A stretch of DNA of 64,000 nucleotides, from NCBI GenBank assembly GCA_016858145.1, contig JAEHOE010000018.1:1054001-1118000 (forward strand), in the 5' to 3' direction. Each line of letters opens with the position of its first letter. The stretch's first letter is position 1. The position numbers were made by a program, and so were the translations under genes. Origin of the DNA: Edaphochlamys debaryana (taxonomy: Eukaryota; Chlorophyta; Chlorophyceae; Chlamydomonadales). Positions 45,765-57,292 of the stretch are shown one piece after another. Below the pieces are notes generated by a model. It did not search any database. It saw only the letters and a program-made list of their open reading frames with translations, and was not told the DNA's origin.

Positions 45765-48700
45765 GCTTCACACACGGCGGCGGGCTGTCGCCGCCACCGC
45801 TCGTGCCCTCAACGACCAAGCCCGCTCCCGCCGCCTGGCTGCCTCCGATGCTGAAGCTGCCGCTCGTGCGGTGGCTGAGGCTGCCTTCGCCGCCGTGGAG
45901 GCGGGCGACGCAGCTGCTGTCCCTGCCGCTGTGGCGGCCCACGGCGCCGCCGCCGCAGCTGCAGCTGCCGGCGCCACGCGCCTTGCCCGGCGTACCCACC
46001 ATGCCTGGCTGGGCACGGGGGAGCGCCCCTCCCCCGCCATCACCCAGCACCTGCGTCCCCACGCTGCCGCCCCCCCTGTCACCGCCCTGCGCTGCCCCGA
46101 CGGCACCTACGTGACCGACCCCCGCCGGCTCTCTGCAGTGGTCGCTGCCTTCTGGCAGCGCGTCTGCTCGGCGCCCGCCCCCAATCCCGGCGCCCGTGCC
46201 CAGGTCCTTGCGGCGCTGCAGGCCTCCGGGGTTCGCCTGGACCCGGCGGGGGCGGCGGCTGCCGGCTCCTTCCTTGTCTCCGCCGACGAGGTCGCCGCCT
46301 CGCTGGCGGCCGCTCGCCCCGCCGCCTCTCCTGGGCGGGACGGGCTCCCGCCTGGCCTGTATCACAGCTTCTCCGGCACCTTCTCTCCCATCCTCGCCCG
46401 CCTCTTCTCCGCCATTGGCGCCACAGGCGCTCTGCCAGCTGGCTTCCTCGACGGCGTTATCGTCAGCCTCCCCAAGGCCGGCCCCGATCCCGCCCGTCCC
46501 CCGGATCCTGCCGACGCCGCCAACTATCGCCCCATCACCCTCCTGGACACCGACTACCGCACCCTTGCCCGCGTCCTGAGTCGCCGCCTGTCGCCCCTCC
46601 TTGGGGCCTGCTTGGACCCAGAGCAAACCGCCTACCTCCCGGACCGGCTCATTGCCGACAATGTCTTGCTCCTGCAACTCCTGCCCGAGCTCCTCGCTGC
46701 GTCCGGCGGCTCCGCCGTGGTCGCGTTCCTGGACTTCTACAAGGCGTACGACACCATTGATCGCGGCTTCCTCCTCGCCGCCATGGCCACCACTGGGGCC
46801 GGCCCTGGCCTCCTGTCCTGGGCGTGGACCCTGCTGGCTGGGGCCCGCTCGTCCGCCCTGGTCAACGGCTACACCTCTGCCCCCGTCCCCATTGCCGCCG
46901 GCGTCCGGCAGGGCTGCCCTCTCTCCCCCCTGCTATACCTCTTTATTGCCCAGGCGCTCCTCTGGCTCAAGTCCAACCACGTTGGCATCACCCTTGACGG
47001 CCTCACCATCACTGCAGCCCAGTACGCTGACGACGGCCAGCCCGTCCTCCCCTCCCTGGCGGCCATCCCCGCCTTCCTCGCCCACATGGACACCTTTGGG
47101 GCAGCGTCGGGGCAGCGGCTGAATCTGGACAAGGTCAAGTACCTCTGTGTTGGTGCACCCGCTCCCCCTCCCCCGCTGCCTGCGGCCCCTGCGGCGGCCC
47201 CTGCTGTGGCCGCCCCGGCCCCTGCCGCCCCTCCCCCGTCCCGCCGCCGCCGCCGCTCACCATCGCCCACCTCCCGTGGCCGCGGTGCGAGGACCCCGCC
47301 GCCTCCTCCCCCCGTCCCCGCCGGCGTCCTCCCACCTGCCCCCCCGCCCATCCCGTCCGCCCCGCCCGCGCCTCCCCCACGCGTCGTCGCGTCGGCTGTG
47401 GCGCTGGGTGTCCCGTTCCCCAGCGGCCCCGGCGCCCCCTCCCCCTGGCCTGGCCGCCTCGCTGGTGTCTGGCGAGCCTACACGCTGGTCGCCGCCCTCC
47501 CCCTCTCCGCCTTTGGCCGTGCCTTCGCCGCTTCTGGGTACGGCCTTAGCAAGCTCCTGTACCTCGCGGAGTTCCTTGGCCTCCCCGCTGGCGCTGCCCT
47601 CGCTGACCTCGTGCGCTTCACCGCCGCGCTGGTCGACCGGCGCTCCACCCCCGCCGCCCATGCTGCCCGCCCCCACGCCTGGCTGGTCGGCCTGGGCCAC
47701 GCCTCCCTGGCCCTCCCCCCTGCCGCCGGCGGCATGGGCCTCCTGCCCCTCCCCGAGCACGTCCGGGCTCGCCATGCTGTCGCCGCCGCTCGCTGCGTGC
47801 TGGGCAGCGTTCCCGGCTTGCTGCGCACCCGGCCGCTCTGGATCCCCGTGGCGCACGCGCTCCTCCGCCGCCTCCACCCTCAGTTCCACCCCTTATGCCT
47901 CCTCACGGCTGGCCGCCCCTCCCCGCCGCCCGTGGGGGGGCCCCGGCCCGCCGTCTACCGCCTCGGCAAGCTGCCCCTCCCGTCGTCCCCGGCCCTTCGG
48001 CAGCTCGTCCGCGCCTTCTCCTTCCTCCCGCCCATCCGCTCTCTCTCGGCGCCTGCTGCGGGGCCGTGGTGTGCGGCTGCCCCGCTCTTCGGCAACCCCT
48101 TCCTGGCGGACGCGGCGGGCTGCGGCCTGGAGCAGCGCTGCCCGCTCTGGCGCTCGGTCCGTGGCTTCGCCACCGTCGCGGACGCGGTGCGGACGTGGGA
48201 TGCGATGGCGCCTCTCGCCGCGCAGTGGGCTGGTGCCGCCCCGCTCCGTGCGTGCCCTCCGTACCGGCTTGCTGTCGCCGCCTCCTATCGCCAGCGCCTC
48301 TTGGACGCCCTCGCCCTCCCCCTCTCCGCCCTGCCCCTTCCGCTCCGCGCCTTCGACACGGGCCTCCCGTCCCTTCAGCTCGTGTTCACGTGCATCCCGC
48401 CCGCATGGGTGGCCGCAACTCGGGCTGCGGCTGCCTCCCCGGGGGTTGGCCCCCCCCCGTCCACTGCGGATGCCTGTGCCCGCCTCATTCGCTCGCTTGG
48501 GTGGCGCCTCCCTGGCGGCACCGCCGTCTCCCTTGGCGCCCTTGCAGTCAAGATTGCCACGTCCCTCCAGCTGGGCCCGGCCCGGGCTGCCCTGCGGGCC
48601 CGCCATGTCGCCTTCTGCTCCTCCCTTGCGCTGCTCCCGCCCCCGCCTGCCGGCCTTGGCGCCCCGGCGGCCCTCACTCCCCCGGTGGCCCTCGCCCTCG

Positions 48701-49488
48701 CCACCCTCCAGTCTACTCTGTCTCGTCTCTGGGCGCTCAAGTGGGACAACTGTCACAAGGCAGCCCTCTGGCGGCTGGCCCTCGATGGCTTCCCCGCGTT
48801 CCCCTTGCATGCGCGCGCACTGGTCCCGCCTGTGTGTGCGTGTGGCGCCCCCATGGTCGATCCCTCGGGGAGGGGCTCTGCCCGCTGGCATCACTTTTGG
48901 GGCTGCCCTGTCGCGCATGGTGTCGTCTCTGTCCTCTCGGCGACTGTTGGGGCTCCAGTTACTCCCTTTCAGTTGTGGCTTGCCGCCTGCCCCCCTGGGC
49001 TGTCGTCCGTGGTTTGGGATGTTGTTGTGCTTGCTGCCGTGTCCGCTATGGAGTGTGGGCGGCGGTCCCTGTTTGCGTCACGGCCTGTCCTTCATGGGGT
49101 TCGTGCTCCTGTTGTCTCTGCGGGGGTCCTTGCCCGCGTGTCTGCTCTTGCTGTCGCTGATTTTTGGGCCCGCCTTCGGGGCTTTGCTGCCCTGCAGCTT
49201 CCTCCCCCCCAGTGGGACCGTGTGTCTGTTGTGCATCCTTTTCTGGCGGCTTCCGCGGAGGGCGAGGTGGTGTATCGCGGGCCGCTCTAGTGCGTTGTGT
49301 TTTGGCACGCTGTGCCCTGGCGTTGTTGGTGTTCGGCCTGTCCTGCGACTCTGACACTCTGGCATTCCTGGCTATCCATCGGCAGCTCCCGAACGATATC
49401 GGGGCATGCAGTGTGCGGTCTGGCACAATCAGGCCATTGCGAGTGGGTTGCGATCCCTCGCCACTGTAATCGCTGCTTCACACACGGC
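45765..49488 (+). mobile_element. 5'-truncated LINE (non-LTR retrotransposon) with 14-bp target-site duplication
   Basis: The sequence gcttcacacacggc occurs at 45765-45778 and again at 49475-49488, directly flanking the retrotransposon coding region, and is a candidate target-site duplication. The element between (about 3.7 kb) starts inside a reading frame, with no endonuclease domain and no start codon, as expected from incomplete reverse transcription. About 185 bases of 3' UTR follow the stop. There is no poly(A) tail at the 3' edge. Confidence 0.7.
45779..49290 (+). CDS. Reverse transcriptase, LINE ORF2 (5'-truncated)
   Basis: One open frame of about 1,170 codons without introns or stops. 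Landmarks: PGRDGLPPGLYHSF, YRPITLLDTDYRTLARVLSR, DPEQTAYLPDRLIADNVL, the first catalytic Asp in FLDFYKAYDTID, GVRQGCPLSPLLYLF, the active-site YADD (AQYADDGQ), and GQRLNLDKVKYL. A Pro-rich stretch of about 85 residues with an Arg/Ser patch (47150-47400) separates the palm from the thumb (ALGVPF). Near the C-terminus CACGAPM...RWHHFWGCP is a zf-RVT-type zinc-binding motif of L1-like elements. The end VWDVVVLAAVSAMECGRR matches the fragment at 7760-8053. No apurinic endonuclease domain is present upstream and the frame opens after TAA at 45721. Catalytic residues are intact, so the insertion is probably young, but it cannot mobilise as it stands. Confidence 0.9.
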
Positions 49489-49698
49489 CCCACGCCAAAT
49501 CGCCACGCCAGCGCCCAACTCGCTGCGCAGCAGATGCCCTACATCAAGGGCTACTCGTAGCTGCCCTCAAATCCACCAGAACCGCAAGCGGGCTCGCCCC
49601 GACACTTTGCCGACCATCGCGCTCGCGCGCAAGCACCGAGCCGCCGCACCAAGCCCACACGGCTCTGCTATGCTCCTAGGCGCTTCTAGGTAGCGGCT

Positions 49699-52372
49699 AT
49701 GGACGAAGCGCTGGGCCGCGGGCAATGCGCAAGCCACTACCATGCGCCCTGCAGCTGCAGCAGCGCGTGCGGAGGCGTGGAGGAGGACGCCCGCGTGCTG
49801 CAGGCAATGGATGAGCTGCGCCGGATGGTGGAGAGTCGCCGTCGCGACGGCGCCGACGAGGAGGATGGAGAGGATGGCGACTCGCCTAAGGCGCTGAGCG
49901 TGTGGGAAGGCCACCAGCTGCCTGACCACTGGACGCCGGACAAGTACGTGGTGGCGCCGCAGGCTGCACAGGTGCGGGGGGCCAAACACTTGGCGCGGGA
50001 AGCGGCTCGATCGGGCATGGGGGCGTTCGACACGCGCGCAACACCCTCCCGCCCACGGCCCCGCCGCCTGGCACCCGCCCGCGTGCGATTCAACCTCCAA
50101 TCTTCACTGCCTTTGCCTCTGTCTCTGCGCCTGTACTGTGGCGCCTTCCGCCTCAGCGCCTTCACGGTCCTCATCCCCAACCTGCTTGCTGCTCCCACCA
50201 GGTTGCCCGGCAGCAGCACGCCGGCGCTCCCAGCTCCATCCCCAGGTCCTGTGGCAGGCAGAGCGGGGAAGCAGGAAGCGCTATCCAAGGGCGGACGCCC
50301 CTCATGTTGCCTTGTTGGGTTATCGTTGCTGACTCCCCCGCCCCCCACCACTGCGCCGAGCACGCACCAGCGCATGTCGTCCGCAGCTCCGCTCGGCAAT
50401 GGACAGGGACACGCACGGACTAGCGGCACCGCCACCCCGCCAGCTGGCTTGCGGCCAAGCCCCGCAGCTCCAGCTCTGCGACAGCGTCGCCAGCCTTTCG
50501 GCGTCGTCAGCAGCTGCCCTTGCCCAGACGGTAGATGGCTGGGGAAAGTGAAAGCGAAGGCGAAATGTCGCGCGACCCGGGTCGCAGCTCTCGCGGTTTG
50601 AGCGACTCTAGGGCACAGCAGCAGGGACTCCATTCCCATCATGTGCTGAGGGCTGATATCGGGGCACACACGAGCCCAAATGCCCGCTCGCACCCCGGGC
50701 TTTCCGCTTGCAGTCCATGTGTGTGGTGTGGGATAGCCCCACCACAGCCCCCCCATACCCAAACCCAACGCTGGACCTCTACCTCCCGCCCGCCGCCCTG
50801 GCCCGCAACGGCTCGGGGCTGCGGCCGGTCGAGGGCGCAGCGGAGTTCCCCGTCGTCGTCTACGTCACAGGTGGAGCGGGTTGGGGTGGCTGGAGGTAGG
50901 GCACAGGCGTGGAGGGTATCGGCAGGAGGGGAGGGCTGCATTCTCAGCCCTGGGGCGTCATGCGCGAGGCTGGGGGCAGGGCGAGAGGCGCCGAGGCGCC
51001 TTGCAGACGCTCGGTCAGGGGATGGCCAGAGGGTTTTGTGCACCGCAGGCTGGGATGGTTCTAAGGGGGTGCTGGTGAGGTGGAATGCGGTTGCGTCTGC
51101 ATTGTTGCGCAGAAGGGCCGGGTGCCGATGGGAGGTAGGCCGCGCTCTGCACCAGGCTTACCAGCCATCTGCCCTGCGCTCTTCAGGTACAAGGCCTGGG
51201 GCGCACTGCTGGGCCGGCGGCTGAGCGACCAGGGCGTGCTGGTGGCGTGCCTGGACTACAGGAACTTCCCGCAGGTGGGCGGGGAGGGCTGAGCGGGAGC
51301 TGAAGGAAGCGGGGGTCATGTGCTCGATCCCACTTCACGGCCCTCTCCTCTGTCCCCGCTCGCACGGGGCGACTGCCTGGACATGCTGGAGGACGTGAAC
51401 ACGGCATTGCCTGGTGCTGGGGGCGGCGCAGCGCCTGGGGGGGGACCCGGACTGCGTCACGCTCGTGGGCCAGTCGGCGGGGGGCCACCTGGCGGGCCTC
51501 GCGGTCATCAAGCAGGTGAGCGGGGGCGGTCAGAGGAACCTTGGGAACGTGGGCCTGTGATACTTGCCAGCTCGGGGCCTGTGCGTAGTCCCAGCGCCCA
51601 GCTCCATTGCTCACGCCCCCCCAACGCCGGCCCCCATGCCCTGCTCGCCCGCAGGCCCAGCAGGCGCTCACGGGCTGCCCCACGCTGGGCGCCTCCCCCG
51701 CCTGGGAACCCCGCTCGCTGCACGCCTTCGTGGGCGTCTCGGCGGCGCTGGACCTGGTGGCACTCGCGGAGCACCTGCACCGCCGCGGGCTGTACAAGGA
51801 CCTGCTGGACCGCGTCATGTCGCTAACCACCGCCGACAACGGAAACGGTTATAACGGCCGGCACGTCGGTTACGTAACCGTAACCGCCAACGGCTGCACG
51901 GACACGGGGGGCTCCGCGGCGAGCCTGGCGCGGGCGGCTGAGGAGGTCGACAGTGGCGGCGAGGAGCCGCCCGTGGTCAAGGTCGGGACGAGCCACGACG
52001 CGAGCGGGTGCCTGCGTGGCAGGGCCAAGCCCGCGTACGCGGCGCTCTCTCCGCTGGAGGCCGCCCGGCGCCTGCCGCCCGGCGCCGCGGCCCTGCTACC
52101 GCCCGTGCTCCTAATCCACGGCACCGCGGACAAGACGGTGCCGGCGGAGGGCAGCACGCGGGTGGGTGAGGCGCTCAAGGTGGGGCCTGGGGCTGGGCTC
52201 GGCTGTGGGGCTGAGCTTTGGAGCTTGGGCCGCCGTTCATGCTGGTGCCGGTACTCGCATTGCCCCTTGGCCTACGATCCTGCTGACTGCTCCCCCCCTG
52301 CTCCCCCCCCCGTCCGCCGGCCTGCCCGCCTCCCGCTGCCGCGTGGTGCTGGTCCACGGCTGCCAGGCATAG
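49699..52372 (+). pseudogene. Isoprenylcysteine alpha-carbonyl methylesterase-like pseudogene
   Basis: Remains of an ICME, an alpha/beta hydrolase that demethylates prenylated proteins in plants. From ATG 49699 the parts read MDEALGRGQC, an acidic region, [89 protein letters not shown] (nucleophile Ser) and PVLLIHGTADKTVP (acid Asp). Lesions: the exon at about 51368 has no AG before it (cacgg where cacag is expected); the frame is lost near 51400 (after VNTAL); the last exon at about 52311 follows cccccg rather than an AG; and the protein ends VVLVHG then four codons and a stop, where intact relatives continue HGKTHTD with the catalytic His. The truncation point is the LINE fragment at the duplication boundary. 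Early exon joins are not certain. Confidence 0.7.
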
Positions 52373-52450
52373 GCTACAAGGCAATGTGCGTCGCCCCAGA
52401 AGACGGCGGCCTCGGCCTCCTCCCAGTGGTAGAACACGTACGGGCCCGAC
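52359..52450 (+). mobile_element. LINE ORF2 fragment at the duplication junction
   Basis: The peptide GIGYKAMCVAPEDGGLGLLP followed by VVEHVRARQ aligns with GLGHASLALPPAAGGMGLLP and LPEHVRARH of the intact element (47689-47775). About 90 bp long, with no other element sequence on either side. It sits exactly between the end of the methylesterase remnant and the start of duplication copy 2. Confidence 0.7.
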
Positions 52451-52453
52451 AAG

Positions 52454-55400
52454 CGATTCAAGCAGCAGTGTCGCGCGCTCCTCAAGTCGTCTGTGGGCCC
52501 TTCGCATTGGCGCTCGCTTGTTTGCGAGGATGGGACCATCTCGGACTTCGATGAGCTGCTGGCGCACATCGCGGACAAAGCAAGTTCAGTTGGTTGCAGG
52601 TGCCCGTCGCCCCGTCGCCGCGTCGCCGCGGGACTGCTTCCGCCTTCTGTCCGAGCCTCAACTGCACCCCACCATGTGCTCAACCTCTAACAGGGCCTGG
52701 AGCCTGCGGTGCGGCCGGAGCTGTGGCCCCTGCTGCTGGCGCTGTACACTCCGGAGCAGACCTTTGACGAGCGGCGGGAGGCAGGGGAGGTACTCAAGGC
52801 ACGGTACCTAGCCCTAGTTGGCAAGTGCAAGGTGGGCACAGGGCGGAAGAAGCCCGAAACTTGCGTGTAGAATTGCATAGAGACAGAGTCTTTCCATCCG
52901 CTTGGTGGCGGGCTCGTGGCAGGGGTCCTAGCACACGGCACGCTAGCCCGTGGGCGTCACGTCCTTATTCTGATTTGCGGCTAAAGTCATGTCATAACCC
53001 ACAGGATCTCGAGGCGGCCTTTGTGGACACCACTTTGACCCGTCGGGGCCGACGCCGTGGGCTCCGCAGCAGCAGCGGCGGCGGAGCTGGCGGCGCAGGA
53101 GCTGCGGGCACCGCCACCACTGCGTCGGCGTCGGCCTCCGCAGCAACGACTATCGCGTCCTGCTCCACCGCGTCCGCCAGCCCTGTCGCTGCGGAGGTAT
53201 TTACTGCCGAGGCCGTCACCACGGAGCTGGAGTCAACCCCTGAGCGCCGCACCACTTCCTTCTCCTCCACCGCATCCGCCACGACGGCCTCCCCGCACCC
53301 GCCGGCCGAAGAGGACGCCGTGGCCCCCTCTGCGGCCTCCGTCACCGCAGCCACAGCCATTGCTCCGTCGGGGCCGTCCGTGACCACCGTCACTCCGTCA
53401 GGCCCATCCGCTTCAGGCGTGACCGGGTCGGGGACCTCTGGAAGGGCGGAGGTGTGCATCGGGCCGCTAGCGCTACCAGGCGCGGAGGCCCTCGTCGCAG
53501 ACCCGAGCACAGCGGCCGCTGCCGACGCTGCTGCGCCCGGCATCGTCGAGGCGCCCCCCAGTCCAGCGTTTGAAGACATGCCCAGCCCCGGCAAGCCCCG
53601 GCTAGGGCACCTCAGCCGCCAAGACATGCCTGAGCACCTGCGGCCGTACTGGGAGAGCCAGCAGTGGATCGCGCTGGACGCCGTACGCACGGACTTCAAG
53701 AAGAACCAACTGCCGGGGTCTGTGAACCTGAACGCCGCCGGCAACAGCAGCAGCGGCGGCGGCGGCAAGTCGCTCAGCCTCAGCCTGACCGGCCTGGGGA
53801 TAACGGGCATGCTCGGCGGCGCCACCTCGGTCAGCGCGTCAGTTGCTTCCACCGCGGGGTTCCTTTCGCCAACGGCAACGGCAGTGTTGGAGGGCGAGAC
53901 GGAGGCGGCAGGCTTGGGGACGAGCGGGCGCATCACGAGTTGGCTTCTCGTGAGGCCGCAGGCGGCAGTGGTCTGGGCGCTTGGCTGCGTGAGCGGGTGG
54001 AGGGCAGCTCTCTGTTCCAAGCCGCCAAGGCAGCCAAGGCGGTGCGGGAGCGGCAGCTGATCGCGGAGCGGCAGACGTCCGGGGTGAACCTGGCCCGCAA
54101 CTCGGCCCCGGAGCAGAGGCTACAGTCCGCACCCGAGACCGTCCGCATGTCCGAGCCCAATGCCGCCGCCGAGCCGGTGGCGCAGGCGCCTCCGCCGACC
54201 GGAGCGGAATCGCTTGAGTCTGGGTCGGCGACGGCGGTTCAAGGGGCAGCAGAGGCCACGGGGTTAGCAGGGGCAAGAGAGGGCGGTGCCACTGTGGAGG
54301 AGCCAGCTGCAGCGGAGGGCGCGGCCGCGCCGGAGCCGGGGGAAGCGGACGCCGCGTCCCTGGGCGCACCACTAGAGCCGGAGACCGCGGCAGCTCCGCC
54401 ACCGGCTGCGGAGGCCCTGGCGGCAGCGGCGGAGCCAGCTGAGGAGGCCCCGGCGACGGCAGCGGAGCCAAGTGCGGATGCCCCGGCGGCAGCGGCGGAG
54501 CCAGCTGAGGAGGCCCCGGCGACGGCAGCGGAGCCAAGTGCGGATGCCACGGCGGCGGCGGCGGAGCCAGCTGAGGAGGCCACGGCGGCGGCAGTGGAAG
54601 AGGAGCTAGCTGGGGAGGCACAGGCGGCGGACAGGGAGCCAGCTGAGGAGGTGTCGCCGCAGCGGGCCAGCCGCAGTGCCCTGGTCGACGCCGGGGACAG
54701 CGAGGCGGCCTGCGCCACGCCCCCTCCGCGCAGCGCTCTCTTGCCAGAGCCAGGGCCCGGAACTACCCCCGTCACCACACCCCCGATGCGGTCCACGCCC
54801 TTCGCCAACTCCTCCCCCGAGCACACGCCGTCCGCCACCCTCGATGGCACAGCGCCGGAAGCCCCTGACGCCCCTCAGTCGCATGGCACGCCTTCGTCCG
54901 GCCTCGCCGCTGGTGGTGAGGCGGTGACGCCGCCCCACGCCGGGGCCATCTCTCATGTGATGCAGGCCGCTGGTGACACCGCGGATGCGGCTGCCCCGGC
55001 GGATGAGGCCGGCACGCCGCTCGCCGCCGCGGCGCCGTCTCCCGCCATCAGCGACCTGACACCCGGTAGCGCTGGCACGCCCCCGCTGCTCCCCTCGGAC
55101 TCGCCGCAAGGGTTCGACCCTCTGGGCGCGACTCGGGGCGGCTCCCGCCCCGCCTCCTCCACCGCCGCTGCCACCACCACCGCCGAGCCGGCTGAGCCCG
55201 CCCCCTTCCCGTCCCCGTCCCCGCCGCCCGCCGAGGCCTGCACGCCCCCGCCCAGCCGCACTGACGGATCGGGCCTCTCCCGAGCAGCTACCCCGGCCAC
55301 AGGTCCGCCCGTGACGCCCAGCTCGGCCCGCGCCACCCCTGCCTCTGCCTCAGCCGCGCCCACGGCTGCTGCTGCTGCTGCGCCCGAGGCCCTGGCCTGG

Positions 55401-57292
55401 CTCAGCAGTGTGGCGCGATACCAACTCGACCACGCCACCCACTTCACCCCCGGCCAGCGCCGCCAGGTGGAGCGGCTGTGCGCGCTGCTGTCCGCCTACT
55501 CCGTGCTCGACCCAGAGCTGGGCTACTGCCAGGGGTGAGACCTGGGCTGGTACTGCAAGCCATCTACGCCAGGGGCTGAGCGCGGGGCCAGGCATGTCTG
55601 TATGCGATACCTCCCAGTCCTGGGGTAACGTGCTTTGCCCTGCCATGCTCGGAGCTGACCCCCCACCCATCCACCTCCGCCGCGCAGCATGTCGGACCTG
55701 GCGCTGCCCTTCCTGCTGCTGCTGGAGGACGACGCGGCGGCCTTCTGGTGCTTCGCCGCTCTCATGACCAAGGTGGGAGCCACGCGGGGCCAGGGGCCGG
55801 GTCGGGACGCGGGGACTCGGGCTCGGGGCCGCGATCCGAATAGAAGTGCAACACTGGCCATTGTCGCTGTAACCTTCCTGCATTGCCTGTTTCATTCCTT
55901 GATCAGGTCCGCGCCAACTTCCTTCCGCGGGCCGACGGCGTGTTCGAGCGGCTGGCGGCGCTGGGGGCACTGGTCCGCGAGCTGGACCCCGTGCTGGGCG
56001 CGCACCTGTCCCGCCTGGCGGCCCTCCATTGCCACTTCGCGCACCGCATGGTCGCCGTACAGCTGCGGCGCGAGCTGCCCGCCGACCTGGCCGTCCGCGT
56101 GTGGGAGCAGCTGTGGGCGCACGACCTGGCGGAGGCGCGCGCCGCCGAGGCTGAGGCCGAGGCGGAACGCGAGGCGGAGCGCGAGGCGGGGGAGTGGGAG
56201 CTGCGGCAGGGCGGGGCGGGCGCCGCAGGTATGGAGCTGGTGGAGCTGGGGGCCGAGGCGCTGCGGCGGGGCCCCAGGCCGGCCAGCGGGACCCTCGCCC
56301 GGGCCCTGGTGGTGGAGGAGGAGGTCGTGGCCACGACCGGTCACGTCCGCTGCCACCACGCCCGCCGCCGAGGAGCAGGAGCTGGAGGAGGCGGGCCAGG
56401 CCTCTGAGGCCGTAGAGGGGGCCGGGCTGGAGGGGGAGCAGGTGGTGGTGGAGTCGGAGGAGCCACAGCAGCAGGAGCCTGCTGTGCCCGAGGCAGAGGC
56501 GGACCCGCCAGAGGAGCGCGTGCCGGAGCAGCCTGCTGAGGAAGGCAGCACGCGCGAGGAGGCGCTCGCTGCTCAGCCAGAGGGAGCGGTGGAGGCGTCG
56601 AGCAGAGATGCCGCGCCAGAGGCTGGTGTAGCGGTGGAGGGAACGGCGGAGGCGGCGCCTCATCCTGCTGTGGCTGACGCATGCACGCCGCCGCCTTCGC
56701 CCCACGAGAAGCCGGCAGCCGCACAGGCAGCCGAGGCTCCCGCAGCCCAATCCGGGGCCGACGTACCAGCGCCTTCAACGGACCCCGACGCCTCCGTCTC
56801 ATCCACCACCTCCGGAGAGCCCGACGCCGAGGCCTCGCCGTCCACCAAGCCGCCCCCGTCCCCGCCTCAGCCTCCATCCCCGCCTCAGCCTGCTCAACCG
56901 CCAACCGAATTTGGCCGTGAGCTCTTCCAATACCTCGTAGCGGCAATCATTCTAGCGCAGCGCCGGAGGCTGCTCGAGTGCCGGGAGCTGGATGACGTGT
57001 TGCGGCTTTTCCAGGGCATGCCGCAGCTGAGCCGCTCGGATGTGGCGGATGCAATGCGACGGGCCCGGGAGTACAGGGAGCGTGTGGCGCCGCGCCGCAA
57101 GCCCAGCGTGAGCGCAGCCACGAGCCTGGGCGCTGCCGTGCTGGGAGGCACGGCGGCGCTGGCGGCGGCGGGGGCCAGGGTGGCGGGGGCGACGGCGGCG
57201 AGCGGGGGGCAGGAGTCGGGCTGGGCGGCGGCGGGGAGCGGGGGGTGGAGCAGGATGTCGGCGCCGACGCTGCCGGCTGCGAAGCTGTGAGG
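52454..57292 (+). pseudogene. TBC Rab-GAP, copy 2: 5'-truncated and frameshifted
   Basis: Lacks exon 1 of copy 1; homology starts in exon 2 (RFKQQCR, then SSVGPSHWRSLVCEDGTISD). Exon 2 keeps the GC donor (aaa|gcaagt). GLEPAVRPELWPLL, WIALDAVRTDF and ELGYCQGM are all preserved. A 2,085-bp stretch of copy 1 that holds seven of the nine W[FL]R[DE]R motifs is replaced by 5 bp (53947-53951), a net loss of 2,080 bp that shifts the frame: upstream reads ITSWLLVRPQ and stops at 54058-54060, while downstream homology (GLGAWLRERVEGSSL) is in another frame. A second frameshift is one extra A at about 56336 (gtggccacgaccgg against gtggccacgccgg). Without a first exon and with two shifts it is unlikely to make a working Rab-GAP. 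The last homologous codons and stop are at 57282-57290. Confidence 0.8.

Noticed and set aside
47147..49354. A 735-residue plus-strand frame overlapping the reverse transcriptase
   Set aside because: Composition is Ser/Pro/Arg shadow of the RT frame, which holds all catalytic motifs.
53664..55538. A 624-residue frame in TBC copy 2 taken as a new gene
   Set aside because: Its first third is the out-of-frame reading of sequence that is coding in another frame in copy 1. Only the part after 53952 is homologous, so it is the downstream half of a frameshifted copy.
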